Counted from the stretch's first letter, positions 1 to 6,434 are shown. The stretch is DNA of 11,317 nucleotides from Hymenopellis radicata (GCA_015501595.1 JADNRX010001309.1:1-11317); one strand, 5' to 3'. Translations and numbers: made by a program. Notes: a model not told the origin generated them from the sequence alone.

Positions 1-90
1 CGGTCGCGATTGTCGTCCTGGGCCTGGTCGTCGTCCTAGTCGCCAGTAGTCGTAGTAGTCGTCCTGGTCCTGGTCGTCGTTGTGTCCTAT
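1..90. repeat. GTC/GTCCTG low-complexity tract
   Basis: An imperfect tandem of GTCGTC, GTCCTG and GTAGTC words inside hAT-like copy 1. It occupies about the place where the second copy holds a GGT/GAT-rich tract (2104-2213), so both copies carry expanded triplet-like DNA in their left interior with different unit sequences. There are no signs of coding. Confidence 0.7.
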
Positions 91-389
91 GCTGCTTCAC
101 GGAGACAGCAGCAGCAGGCGCGGCACAGAGCCGAGGCAGAAATCCACCCTATAGCTGTCTGACAATCGTCAGGACAGCAGAGTGCGACAATCATCGCACT
201 CTAGGTGATGATGGTGGTGGTAAGAACCAAGATGAACGACCCGATCAGACGCTTACGCGTCGCTTCGGATCTCGGCCCGAAACGCCAGATCGGGGGAAAT
301 ATATACATATCTCTCATTCTCGAGACGTTGAGGACCATTTGCTTTGGAAAAAATTTGTAAATTTAGTTTAAATGTATATCTAAATATTT

Positions 390-547
390 GCGAGTCATCG
401 TATGATGACTCACGGTCGCAGACGAGACTCAGACTCGTACTCGGACTCGCGAGTATGTAACTCGCGAGTCACATGAGTGCGAAACACCGAGGTGCCCGAA
501 GCGAGTCGAGTCACCAGATGACTCGGTGACTCGGTGACTCGTTGAGG
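390..547. repeat. CGAGTC/GACTCG subterminal repeat array of hAT-like copy 1
   Basis: About a dozen short words of the form GACTCG, CGAGTC or GACTC occur in both orientations just inside the right terminus, for example a run of GGTGACTC at 521-540. Short subterminal repeats in both orientations are the known binding places of hAT transposases, so these are plausible transposase sites (inference). The second copy has GGATC-type words in this position instead. Confidence 0.65.
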
Positions 548-553
548 TCTCTA

Positions 554-771
554 ATCCGAGCCACATTCACGAACGCGCAGAAGTTAGCTGAAGCGGCTCA
601 AGTGCAAGCTAAACCGGACAATCGTCCACTCAAGGAGCATGTTCCCTCCCCATATCATGCCTTTCTCACCATCTTTGATAAGCGAACCTCTGAACGACTG
701 CCAGCGCATAGTTCTTGGGATCATGCCATCGATCTTAAACCAGACTTTGAGCCCAAGGCTTGCAAGACGTA
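554..771 (+). pseudogene. pol: Gypsy pol fragment: linker between protease and reverse transcriptase
   Basis: The frame from 554 encodes the conserved segment leading into the RT: a VPSPYHAFLTIF stretch, then RLPAHSSWDHAIDLKP, then the start of the YPLSP motif. In Ty3/Gypsy elements this is the F-x-K...LP-H-x-x-W-D-H-x-I-D-L block upstream of the RT fingers. The frame is open across the 3' end of the hAT-like copy (542-553), but those residues do not belong to pol. After the Tyr codon at 770 the reading enters a MITE and stops at 806. Continuation is at 1029, where P-L-S-P-D-E-Q follows. Confidence 0.88.
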
Positions 772-1026
772 CTGTACTATTACACGCAAGTCTTCGCATA
801 ACTCATAACGGAGGCCTGTGAAATGAAGAGTTGAGCCTACCATAACGCGTAACGGCCAAAATTGAGCCCCGGGTAAGGCCTAAAAAGGAAATTTTTCGAG
901 GCGGCGGCTATTGCCGCCGCTCCCGCCTGCCCATATAAGGAAATTGGACCCTGAATGAAGAGTAACATCTGTGAAGAGTATGCATAACGGGTAACGCCCC
1001 ATGAAGACTTGCGTATAATAGTACAG
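772..1026. mobile_element. MITE A, 255 bp, TA target duplication
   Basis: Terminal inverted repeats start CTGTACTATTAYACGCAAGT and continue to GTCTTC on both sides, about 24 bp with one mismatch. The element is flanked by TA at 770-771 and 1027-1028. Removing it with one TA rejoins the pol codons for the Y-P-L-S-P motif. The interior has a perfect hairpin at 901-920 (8 bp arms, TATT loop) and the word ATATAAGGAAATTGGAC at 933-949. There is no room for a transposase. TA duplication suggests mobilisation by a Tc1/mariner-type transposase (inference; the TIR is not one I can name). Insert plus one TA is 257 bp, so it shifts the pol frame. Confidence 0.9.
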
Positions 1027-1782
1027 TATCCTCTATCACCCGATGAGCAGCAGCAGCTAGACTCGTTCCTCGACGAGAATCTCAAGAAGGGGTATATCCG
1101 ACCCTCGAAGTCGTCTATGGCAAGTCCTTTCTTCTTTGTTAAGAAAAAGGACGGATCATTGCGCCCCGTACAGGATTATCGAGAACTCAATAAAGGCACT
1201 GTCAAGAACGAGTACTGTGGCATTTCGATCAATTTGTCGGTCACAGGTCACAGCAACCGACGAAACGACAAAATGTCACAGTTGTTACTAAAAATTTCGC
1301 TCAAAACACCCTGGCGGGCCCCCGCAGGCCTCCCGACGCGGCTCTGCCGCATCGGCAATTACTATATAAGGAAATTCGACGAAACCAAAATTTCATCGCA
1401 CCAGTCACACATCACATGGTGTGACAAATTGATCGAAATTGGACAGTATCCCCTTCCGCTCATCTCAGAGCTTATCGACAAACTCAAAGGCGCGCATATC
1501 TTTTCCAAGATCGATCTACATTGGGGTTATAACAACGTGCATATGAAGGAAGGAGACGAGTGGAAGGGAGCCTTCAAGACCAACCGAGGACTCTTTGAGC
1601 CGACCGTCATGTTCTTCGGACTTATGAACTCTCCAGCGACCTTTCAGGCGATGATGAATAGCATTCTCAAGGATCTCATCAACTCCAGAAAAGTCGACGT
1701 CTATATGGATGACATCTTGATCTTTACTAAGACATTGGAAGAACATCGGCGCATCGTATGGGAAGTCTTAAAACGACTCTAG
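1009..1782 (+). pseudogene. pol: Ty3/Gypsy reverse transcriptase (fingers and palm), carrying an in-frame MITE
   Basis: The open frame begins within the right end of MITE A. True pol sequence starts at 1029 with the [14 protein letters not shown] motif, followed by [11 protein letters not shown], a [10 protein letters not shown] finger motif and D-Y-R-E-L-N. The next 78 codons (1215-1448) are MITE B read through without a stop. Pol resumes with [16 protein letters not shown], palm motif A (KIDL, with the catalytic Asp), the [10 protein letters not shown] motif, and the YMDD box encoded at 1702-1713. Two His residues in LHWGYNNVH stand where Arg is usual in the family, consistent with CG-to-CA change. 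TAG at 1780-1782 ends the frame; similarity continues beyond it (EHDLYAKPEKC). The 78 foreign residues in the fingers would be expected to destroy function. Confidence 0.92.
1215..1446. mobile_element. MITE B, 232 bp, TA target duplication, inserted in frame
   Basis: The TIRs are CTGT plus a near-identical CATTTCGATCAATTTGTC on the left, and (as reverse complement) CTGT plus CAATTTCGATCAATTTGTC on the right, about 24 bp. TA lies at 1213-1214 and 1447-1448. Excision with one TA rejoins pol codons encoding N-E-Y-P-L-P. The core is GC-rich (1308-1352), followed by ATATAAGGAAATTCGAC at 1364-1380, which matches MITE A apart from one base. Both MITEs thus share CTGT ends, the TA duplication and this internal word while their TIR interiors differ, suggesting related families mobilised by related enzymes. 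Insert plus TA is 234 bp with no stop in the pol frame. Confidence 0.9.
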
Positions 1783-1855
1783 GAGCATGATCTCTATGCG
1801 AAACCAGAGAAGTGTGTCTTTGAAGCTGAGTCCGTCGAGTTCTTGGGGCTTATCA

Positions 1856-1863
1856 TCTCTCAC
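1856..1863. repeat. 8 bp target site duplication (left), paired with 2906-2913
   Basis: TCTCTCAC sits immediately left of TAGAGACC and again immediately right of GGTCTCTA. In pol it encodes part of the I-I-S-H segment, so only one copy belongs to the original gene. Confidence 0.92.
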
Positions 1864-1935
1864 TAGAGACCTCAATGACTCAAATCCGGGTCAGATCCGC
1901 GATCCATCACATAAGTACCCGTGGCCAAAACTGCC

Positions 1936-2022
1936 GATCCGCGATCCTTATCTGATCCGACCCGCTACGGATTACGGATCAAGATGAGTCGGATCGCTAA
2001 GAACGCTGAGCGGATCGAGTAT
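1936..2022. repeat. Left copy of an 87 bp subterminal direct repeat (partner 2779-2865)
   Basis: Begins GATCCGCGATCC and ends GAGCGGATCGAGTAT, exactly as the right copy does. The two are the same length and roughly three quarters identical by eye, and both contain ACCCGC followed by TACGGATCAA. A third GATCCGCGATCC is at 1894-1905. The repeats run in the same direction at both ends rather than inverted, which is unusual for transposon ends, although the short GGATC word inside occurs in both orientations. Confidence 0.8.
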
Positions 2023-2103
2023 TCCACACATCCAAATCCATTCATGCCCCACGAGTATCCCCGGGCAATGGCACGGGGACACTCAGTCGTGCATGATGCA
2101 GAC

Positions 2104-2213
2104 TGAGGGTGGTGGGAAGGTGATGATGGATGGTGGTGATGGTGGAAGTGAGAGTGGTGGTGATGGTGCGGGCGGTGAGGGTGGTGGTGGTAAGGGTGGT
2201 GGTGGTGTTCGTG
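2104..2213 (+). repeat. G-rich GGT/GAT triplet tract
   Basis: Almost all triplets are GGT, GAT, GGA or GTG on the plus strand, with C nearly absent. There are several runs of GG and GGTGGTGGTGG, so the strand could form G-quadruplex-like structure (inference). Long frames through it give Gly/Val-rich or poly-Thr products and are not genes. Confidence 0.75.
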
Positions 2214-2418
2214 TCAGTCGTTGTTGGAGTCGGGTCCATCAGCGCGCTCGTCTCACCACCGCATCGACGCGTCCATCAGTGTGCTCGCATCAACGCATCA
2301 CCCTCATCCATCCTCATCCCCACATCGCCATCCTCGTTGTCGTGTCGCCATTCGTCATCTGTTATCCGGGAGTTGTCGTCGTCCAAAGTCGGCGCCGTGG
2401 TGAAAGTCGTCCGCCTCT

Positions 2419-2545
2419 GCTGCTGTCACAGAGACAGCAGCAGCGGGTCCGGCACAGAGCCAAGACCAAAATCCACACCCCAGAGGCCCCCTGACAATCG
2501 TCAGAGAGGCAGTGGCGACGACCGTCGCACACTGGGTGGTCATGG
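2419..2545. repeat. Cluster of three hairpins shared with copy 1
   Basis: GCTGCTGTC/GACAGCAGC (2419-2441, 9 bp arms), CTGACAATCGTCAG (2491-2504) and GCGAC/GTCGC (2515-2528) lie in series. Copy 1 has the equivalents in the same order at 91-116, 159-172 and 181-200. The third hairpin differs in sequence between copies but stays paired (AGTGCGA/TCGCACT in copy 1). It is followed in both copies by a GGTGGTGGTAAG stretch. Confidence 0.6.
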
Positions 2546-2913
2546 TGGGTGGTGGTGGTAAGAGGAGGAAAGAGAAACCATCCGATCACATGCTTATGTG
2601 GCCTCTCGGCGTTTGCCGGATTGTGAGAATTGACAAGAAATTCTCGCGCACATCTGTTCTGGGCGATGCATGGGCCCGTTTGACTTCAAAAAAATTTGTA
2701 AATTAAGTTTAAATATATAGCTAAATATTCACAAGTCAACACGAGTACTCATAACGAGTACTCGTGCCTCCAGAGCTCGATCCGCGATCCAAGTGTGATC
2801 TGACCCGCCACGGGTCTACGGATCAAACGGATCGGATCTCCGAGATGCCCGAGCGGATCGAGTATGGGTAAACCCGTGTGATCCGTTGACTCGTTGAGGT
2901 CTCTATCTCTCAC

Positions 2914-3780
2914 AATGCCCTCCGCATGGATCCCGTCAAAGTGTCGGGTGTCTCTCAGTGGCCGACCCCAAGATGAGTCAAAGACGTACAAGCGTTCCTA
3001 GGATTCGGTAACTTCTATCGACGTTTCATCAAGGATTTCTCCAAGATTGCTCGACCGCTCTTTGATCTTACCAAGAAGGATCAGACGTGGGACTGGAATC
3101 CCTCGTCGCAAATGGCCTTTTAGGCCCTCAAAGATGCGTTCACCTCTGCTCCCGTTCTAATTATGCCCGACCCTGATAAACCCTATCGTGTGGAAGCAAA
3201 CACATCTGACTTCGCGACTGGTGCCACCCTTTATCAACAAGGAGACGACGAGCAGTGGCACCCTTGCACGTTCCTGTCCAAGTCGCTCAACGAGACGCAG
3301 CGCAACTACGATATCCATGATAAGGAGCTTCTTGCAATTATCTGAGTGCTGGAGGATTGGCGACACTACCTCGAGGGCGCTCGTCATAAGGTCGAGGTCA
3401 TCACCAACCACAAGAACCTCGAGTACTTTACGCAGTCCCAGAAGCTGAGTCGCCGTCAAGCCCGATGGGCGTTATTCCTTATGCGTTTTGACTTTGAACT
3501 GATTCACAAACGAGGAACCCTGAACTACAGCGATCCCCTTTCTCGCCGCCCAGACCATAAAGAGGGGGTCGAAGATGATAATGCAGATCGCATACTGCTC
3601 GACCCCACGTTCTTCCGCATTCGCGCTGTCCGCCCTAGTGCAGTGTCATCCATTGGAGATAATGAGTTGCGGAGGCGGATTCGCGAGTGTCCATCAAGGG
3701 ACAAGGAAGTGCTTAGTGCGTTAGACGTCATTCTCAACAATGGCCTCATTCGCTGGTCAAAAACCTATAGGAATGGAACT
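2914..3780 (+). pseudogene. pol: Gypsy RT thumb, connection and RNase H domain
   Basis: One frame continues from 1863 through the restored junction. It has the SQWPTP segment, [20 protein letters not shown] (classic gypsy thumb/connection), [10 protein letters not shown] with W-D-W, then RNase H: VEANTSDFATGA, YDIHDKELLAII, W-RHYLEGA, TNHKNLEYF, LSRRQARWALF, and DPLSRRPD at the end of the tether. Three in-frame stops interrupt it: TGA 2974-2976, TAG 3121-3123 and TGA 3343-3345. Two RNase H Asp positions (the T-D-A-S and T-D-H-K motifs of the family) are Asn here, encoded at 3199-3201 and 3406-3408. The Glu of D-K-E-L is kept. The enzyme would be inactive even without the stops. Confidence 0.92.
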
Positions 3781-4112
3781 ACGAAGAGGGCCTAGTACTC
3801 TTTCGAGGAAAGGTTTACGTTCCTAAGGATGCCGCTCTTCGCCGGGATGTCGTCAAGATGTACCATGACTCAATAGTCGCCGGACATCTAGGACACTACA
3901 AGACCTACGAACTCGTGAGCTGCGAGTTCTGGTGGCCAGGCATGTCTGTCTTTATTCGCGACTATGTGCGAGGCTGTCCCACTTGTCAGGTCACCAAGGT
4001 CAATAATCATCCACCCCGCGTTCCCCTCGTCCCAACGAAATCCCCACTTATCCCTTTGGTACGATTACCAGTGACTTTATTGTCGGACTCCCTGAATGTG
4101 ATAGCTACAATG
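3776..4112 (+). pseudogene. pol: Gypsy integrase: HHCC zinc-binding domain and start of catalytic core, truncated
   Basis: After a frameshift near 3775 the reading EEGLVLFRGKVYVPKDAALR leads into the HHCC domain: H-D-x-x-x-x-G-H, then WWPGM, then G-C-P-T-C-Q, the standard gypsy integrase zinc-binding layout. A second frameshift near 4060 moves the frame to T-S-D-F-I-V-G-L-P, whose Asp (4073-4075) is the first catalytic residue of the DDE core. The gene is cut off about 12 codons later at 4112 by a TAGAGC-type hAT-like end. The remaining core, C-terminal domain and 3' LTR are not in the window. Confidence 0.88.
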
Positions 4113-4556
4113 TAGAGCAAGGCACGAGTGTATACCCGGGTGCACCCGACACCCACCCAGCAAATACTTGCTGCCGGAAAGCCGGACTTGCCACCTGGCA
4201 GCCCACCCGGGTACCCGCAAGTACTTGACCCGCGGGTCAAGTACTTGGCAAGTACTTGTTAAAAGTACCTGCATATTCAGAGTATTTTTCGTGCCCGCCG
4301 ACGACCCCTGAGCAATTGCGCGGGGGCTATCGACGTGCACGATACACATCCATGAAGCCCCGGTTACTTGCATGTAGAGCAAGGCACGAGTGGTAAGTAC
4401 TTGCAAGTATTCGCAAGTATCAGCATCACCCGGGTGGTGCCGCACTCGGCACCTGCCCACCCGGCACTTGCCAACACCCGGGTGGTGCACGGGTGGCAAG
4501 TACGGGGTTGGCGCGGCAAGTATTTGGGGCAAGTACTTGCCTGATACTTGCCTCAA
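4113..4556. mobile_element. hAT-like left end(s) with CAAGTACTTG subterminal repeats; right end not found
   Basis: The 20-mer TGTAGAGCAAGGCACGAGTG occurs at 4111-4130 and again at 4373-4392. TAGAGCAAGGCACGAGT closely resembles the TIR of the complete element at 5381 (TAGAGCATGCCACGAGT). Each copy is followed by many AAGTACTTG or AAGTAT words and CACCCGGGT words. The first copy begins exactly where pol breaks off. If pol was hit here the duplicate should be CTACAATG, but neither that nor a reverse-complement end (ACTCGTGCCTTGCTCTA) appears downstream, so the right side was lost or rearranged. Two left ends in the same direction, 262 bp apart, suggest nesting or internal duplication. Confidence 0.65.
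4218..4247. repeat. Perfect 30 bp palindrome of two CAAGTACTTG units
   Basis: CAAGTACTTG (itself a palindrome) at 4218-4227 and 4238-4247 flank ACCCGCGGGT, so the whole 30 bp equals its own reverse complement. A further copy is at 4249-4258, another at 4530-4539, and near matches at 4162-4171 and 4394-4403. It may be a transposase or other dimeric protein binding site (inference). Confidence 0.8.
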
Positions 4557-5380
4557 TGGTTAATTATATTTTGAATGATTTTTCAGAATTTATTGGGGCT
4601 CAAATGAGCCCAACGTCGTTGAGAAACGACGTTCGCGGGAATTTCTTGCTGAGACCGAGATCGCCGAAGATCCCGGCAAGTGCCAGATAAGGATCGATCG
4701 GGTTTGATATTGGCACTCTGCCTCCTCCCACCACAGCACAATGTTCGCGTTGTGTTCGTTGGCCCCAGAAAATTTTCTGGGGCTCGTTCACCCTCTTATA
4801 CTTATTTTCCTTGGCTTTTCTCCTGCGGTTTGGCTTCGCACTGCCCGCCGCCGCCCATGGATTCGATCCGGGGTGATTTCCAACTATTGCAGCAAGCATT
4901 ACCATAAATCTCTGGTTATAATCACAGAGGCATTTTCCATATCCTGTGCTTATAACCACCCATCGAGTAGCCATGCATTAGTGCAAATTAGTGCTTATTA
5001 CCACAGCCAGAGGCCCGCCTACATTTGGGAGGTTCCCGGCAGTAGCCTTGAGCCAAAAAACTCCCATATTCGTTACATGAAGGCCACGGTAACCTTGATT
5101 AAGCAGCGAGACATATAGGGTAATTAAAAAATTGTCCAAAATCTGGACAGCTAGCAGGTATATACAGTGCGCCTAGAACGCTGCCCACGGCGGCGAAGCT
5201 GGGAGAATTGAAGGAGTGTATGGATGATATCAGAGGCATGGCCGTTATGATATTTTGGACTGGCGCGAGGCGCACAATTGTGCGCCTTGCATACCAGGCT
5301 CAAAAAATGCAGCGGAAACATGGAAAATGGTCCATGCGCAGCGTTGGCAATGCCGCCGCCAACAATGGATGGAATTGGCT
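4557..5380. other. Gene-poor stretch with several short palindromes
   Basis: I see no recognisable gene. Structure visible: GGGCTCA/TGAGCCC hairpin (4596-4611) directly followed by AACGTCGTT-GAGA-AACGACGTT (4612-4633); a perfect 22 bp palindrome GCCCCAGAAAA/TTTTCTGGGGC (4762-4783); CTCTG/CAGAG with a GGTTATAATCA centre near 4911-4930; TGTCCA/TGGACA near 5133-5149; and AGGCGCACAA/TTGTGCGCCT (5268-5287), a perfect 20 bp palindrome. A 60-codon frame from 5208 continues across the insertion site of the next element to a stop at 5817-5819. It has no recognised similarity and is probably chance. Confidence 0.5.
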
Positions 5381-5795
5381 TAGAGCATGCCACGAGTCTA
5401 AACCCGGGTCTGGCGGGTCGAGTTTGCGCGAGTTTGCATATCCGAAGTCCGGACTTGCGACTTGTCTCAAACTCGCGAGTCGCGGGTCTAAAACTTCGCG
5501 AGTTTGCGAGTTTTTGACGAGTTTTGAGCTATAACCCACTCATATCCCTTCAACTGAGGTCAAACTAGTGCAAACATCATCTCTACAGCCTATTGCAACT
5601 ATGTTGGATCATATTCATATGTATACACAGTTTATATGCATAATATTATATCTTAACTGACTACCGGAACCTGCGCAAGTACTTGCAGAATCCTTCAACC
5701 TCAAACCTGCGACTTGCGCGAACCCGGGTCGCGAGTCGCGAGTCGCAGGTTACCTGCGAGTTACCTGTGCTGGCCGAAACTCGTGGCATGCTCTA
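5381..5795. mobile_element. Complete non-autonomous hAT-like element (copy 3), 415 bp
   Basis: Termini are TAGAGCATGCCACGAGT on the left and the inverted ACTCGTGGCATGCTCTA on the right, with the 8 bp duplication AATTGGCT at 5373-5380 and 5796-5803. Both outer 155 bp are crowded with CGAGT, GCGAGTC and ACCCGGGT words in both orientations; the centre (about 5540-5665) is AT-rich. One CAAGTACTTG is present near 5677-5686. No coding capacity. Its TIR is close to the ends at 4113 and 4375, and its CGAGTC words match those of copy 1, so it links the hAT-like groups in this window. Confidence 0.93.
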
Positions 5796-5834
5796 AATTG
5801 GCTTGCACAAGAGGATTGAGCAGGAGGGTAGAAT

Positions 5835-6075
5835 GGAGAATTCCCCCTCGGAGGATTCGAACCTCCCGAGGCTACCCTTTAGCGAGGGGGATTTGATGGT
5901 GGATGGGATGTGCGGTGATATGAGTGCGCCATTGTTTTGTTTGCCTCCCTTGTTGCGTTCGCCGTCGTCGTTGCGGTCAACACTGCCACCGATTTAGACG
6001 TGTCACGATGGTTTCTCGACAGGTATAAGATGGCTGCCTGTCGACTAGGGCTTACGCTGGAAAGCGGCGTTGGTG
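5835..6075. repeat. Segmental duplication unit 1 (partner 6435-6687)
   Basis: Shared landmarks in order: the 67 bp identical block (5841-5907), GCCATYGTTT, CGCCGTC, CACTGCCAC, AGACGTG, GGCTGCCTG, AGGGCTTACGC (6047-6057) and CGTTGGTG. Outside the 67 bp block similarity is patchy, perhaps two thirds. The 67 bp blocks lie exactly 600 bp apart. Plus-strand frames through the block give an SPSEDSNLPRLPF peptide in both copies, but neighbouring frames do not stay conserved, which argues against a protein gene. Confidence 0.75.
5843..5890 (-). ncRNA. 48-nt tRNA-like fold, copy 1 (anticodon arm absent)
   Basis: On the minus strand the sequence reads CCCCCTC, a GCTA-AAGGG-TAGC hairpin, CTCG, GGAGG-TTCGAAT-CCTCC, GAGGGGG, then A. 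The first and last heptamers pair perfectly, like a tRNA acceptor stem. The third element is a textbook T arm: 5 bp stem and TTCGAAT loop, including the RNA polymerase III B-box word GGTTCGAATCC, and it joins the acceptor 3' strand with no gap as in tRNA. The small hairpin resembles a D arm. There is no anticodon arm, no clear A box upstream and no TTTT terminator close downstream. It could be a tRNA remnant, a tRNA-derived repeat, or a tRNA-like RNA comparable in idea to RNase P-processed mascRNA. Expression is unknown. Confidence 0.4.
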
Positions 6076-6434
6076 ACCATTGCTACGGCATGTGAAAAAT
6101 TTAGCAACGAAGCCAATGAAACCACGGAAATGACAATGCACCTCGCGTGTCGTCGTCGCTGTGCGACGGCGACGATGGTCTCCAGCTGACTGACGACACC
6201 CCACAATTGTCTCTGTCACCGCAGTCTCCTAGCCATGGAGGCACAGAAGAACTGAAATTCGAGTGGGAGAAAAGAGTGCAACGCAAATAATCGGACGAAC
6301 ACTTTGGACTCCGCCTGACGCACGACCATGGTCCTTGCGCGCATATTATGTCGCTCATGCGGGATAGCGATGGCGCCGCTCAACAGAGCAGTGCATGCCG
6401 ACCCAGCATACGATCGATTAGGTGCTGGCAGGAT

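Larger units (their letters stand above)
1..553. mobile_element. Right part of a non-autonomous hAT-like element (copy 1), cut by window edge
   Basis: The segment ends with the same terminal word as the complete element at 1864-2905: GACTCGTTGAGGTCTCTA, here at 536-553. Its interior matches that copy in order: a GCTGCT/AGCAGC hairpin near 91-116, the 14-mer CTGACAATCGTCAG at 159-172, a hairpin at 181-200, a GGTGGTGGTAAG stretch, and an AT-rich block at 347-390 like 2688-2730. By eye the interiors are roughly 70-75% alike. The left end lies outside the window. If the family makes 8 bp duplications, the right-hand duplicate is 554-561 (ATCCGAGC), which cannot be checked here. No transposase is encoded. 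The element abuts the Ty3/Gypsy pol at 554, so it probably inserted into the same retrotransposon. The hAT assignment rests on the TAGAG-type end and on the 8 bp TSD of the second copy. Confidence 0.75.
1864..2905. mobile_element. Complete non-autonomous hAT-like element (copy 2), 1,042 bp
   Basis: The ends TAGAGACCTCAA and TTGAGGTCTCTA are perfect 12 bp inverted repeats, extending imperfectly to TGACTC/GACTCG. The flanking 8 bp TCTCTCAC is duplicated at 1856-1863 and 2906-2913. An 8 bp duplication with a TAGAG terminus fits the hAT superfamily (YARNG end rule). Joining 1863 to 2914 restores the pol frame exactly, which confirms the boundaries. Layout: GGATC-rich subterminal DNA (1889-2022), G-rich triplet tract (2104-2213), a hairpin cluster (2419-2545), an AT-rich block (2688-2730), then more GGATC words (2779-2905). 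No transposase-like frame is present; the minus-strand frame across the G-rich tract is a poly-Thr artefact. Confidence 0.92.
554..4112 (+). mobile_element. Decayed Ty3/Gypsy LTR retrotransposon pol, nested with three insertions
   Basis: Plus-strand pol domains appear in the Ty3/Gypsy order: protease-RT linker, reverse transcriptase, RNase H, integrase. No LTR, primer-binding site, gag or protease is visible. The 5' part would lie beyond the hAT-like copy ending at 553, and the 3' part is cut at 4112, where a TAGAGC-type hAT-like end begins. Insertions at 772-1026, 1215-1446 and 1864-2905 are later events, because each is bounded by a duplication of pol sequence. Stops at 1780, 2974, 3121 and 3343, and frameshifts near 3775 and 4060, show that it is inactive. 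Protein motifs are still clear, so the copy is degraded but not ancient. Confidence 0.93.

Noticed and set aside
390..547. CRISPR-like array
   Set aside because: The CGAGTC words are too short and irregularly spaced, occur in both orientations, and sit at a transposon end in fungal-type DNA.
542..560. Start of the first pol frame at 542
   Set aside because: The first codons come from the terminal inverted repeat of the hAT-like copy; pol sequence begins after 553.
2042..2239. Minus-strand frame with a long Thr-rich product, and overlapping Val/Gly-rich plus-strand frames
   Set aside because: They are read through the GGT/GAT triplet tract of the hAT-like element and follow its composition; no domain or start context.
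554..4112. Endogenous virus with envelope gene
   Set aside because: Only pol domains of a Ty3/Gypsy element are present; nothing resembling an envelope protein or viral capsid is in the window.
4077..4556. 159-codon minus-strand frame
   Set aside because: It spans the junction of pol and the hAT-like end and reads subterminal repeats; composition follows the repeat words.
5208..5819. 60-codon gene split by the 415 bp element
   Set aside because: No similarity, no ATG at its beginning and no splice signals; a frame this short is expected by chance.
5843..5890. Calling this a normal tRNA gene
   Set aside because: Acceptor and T arm are good, but only 17 bases lie between the 5' acceptor strand and the T stem, too few for D and anticodon arms, and no A box or terminator is clear.
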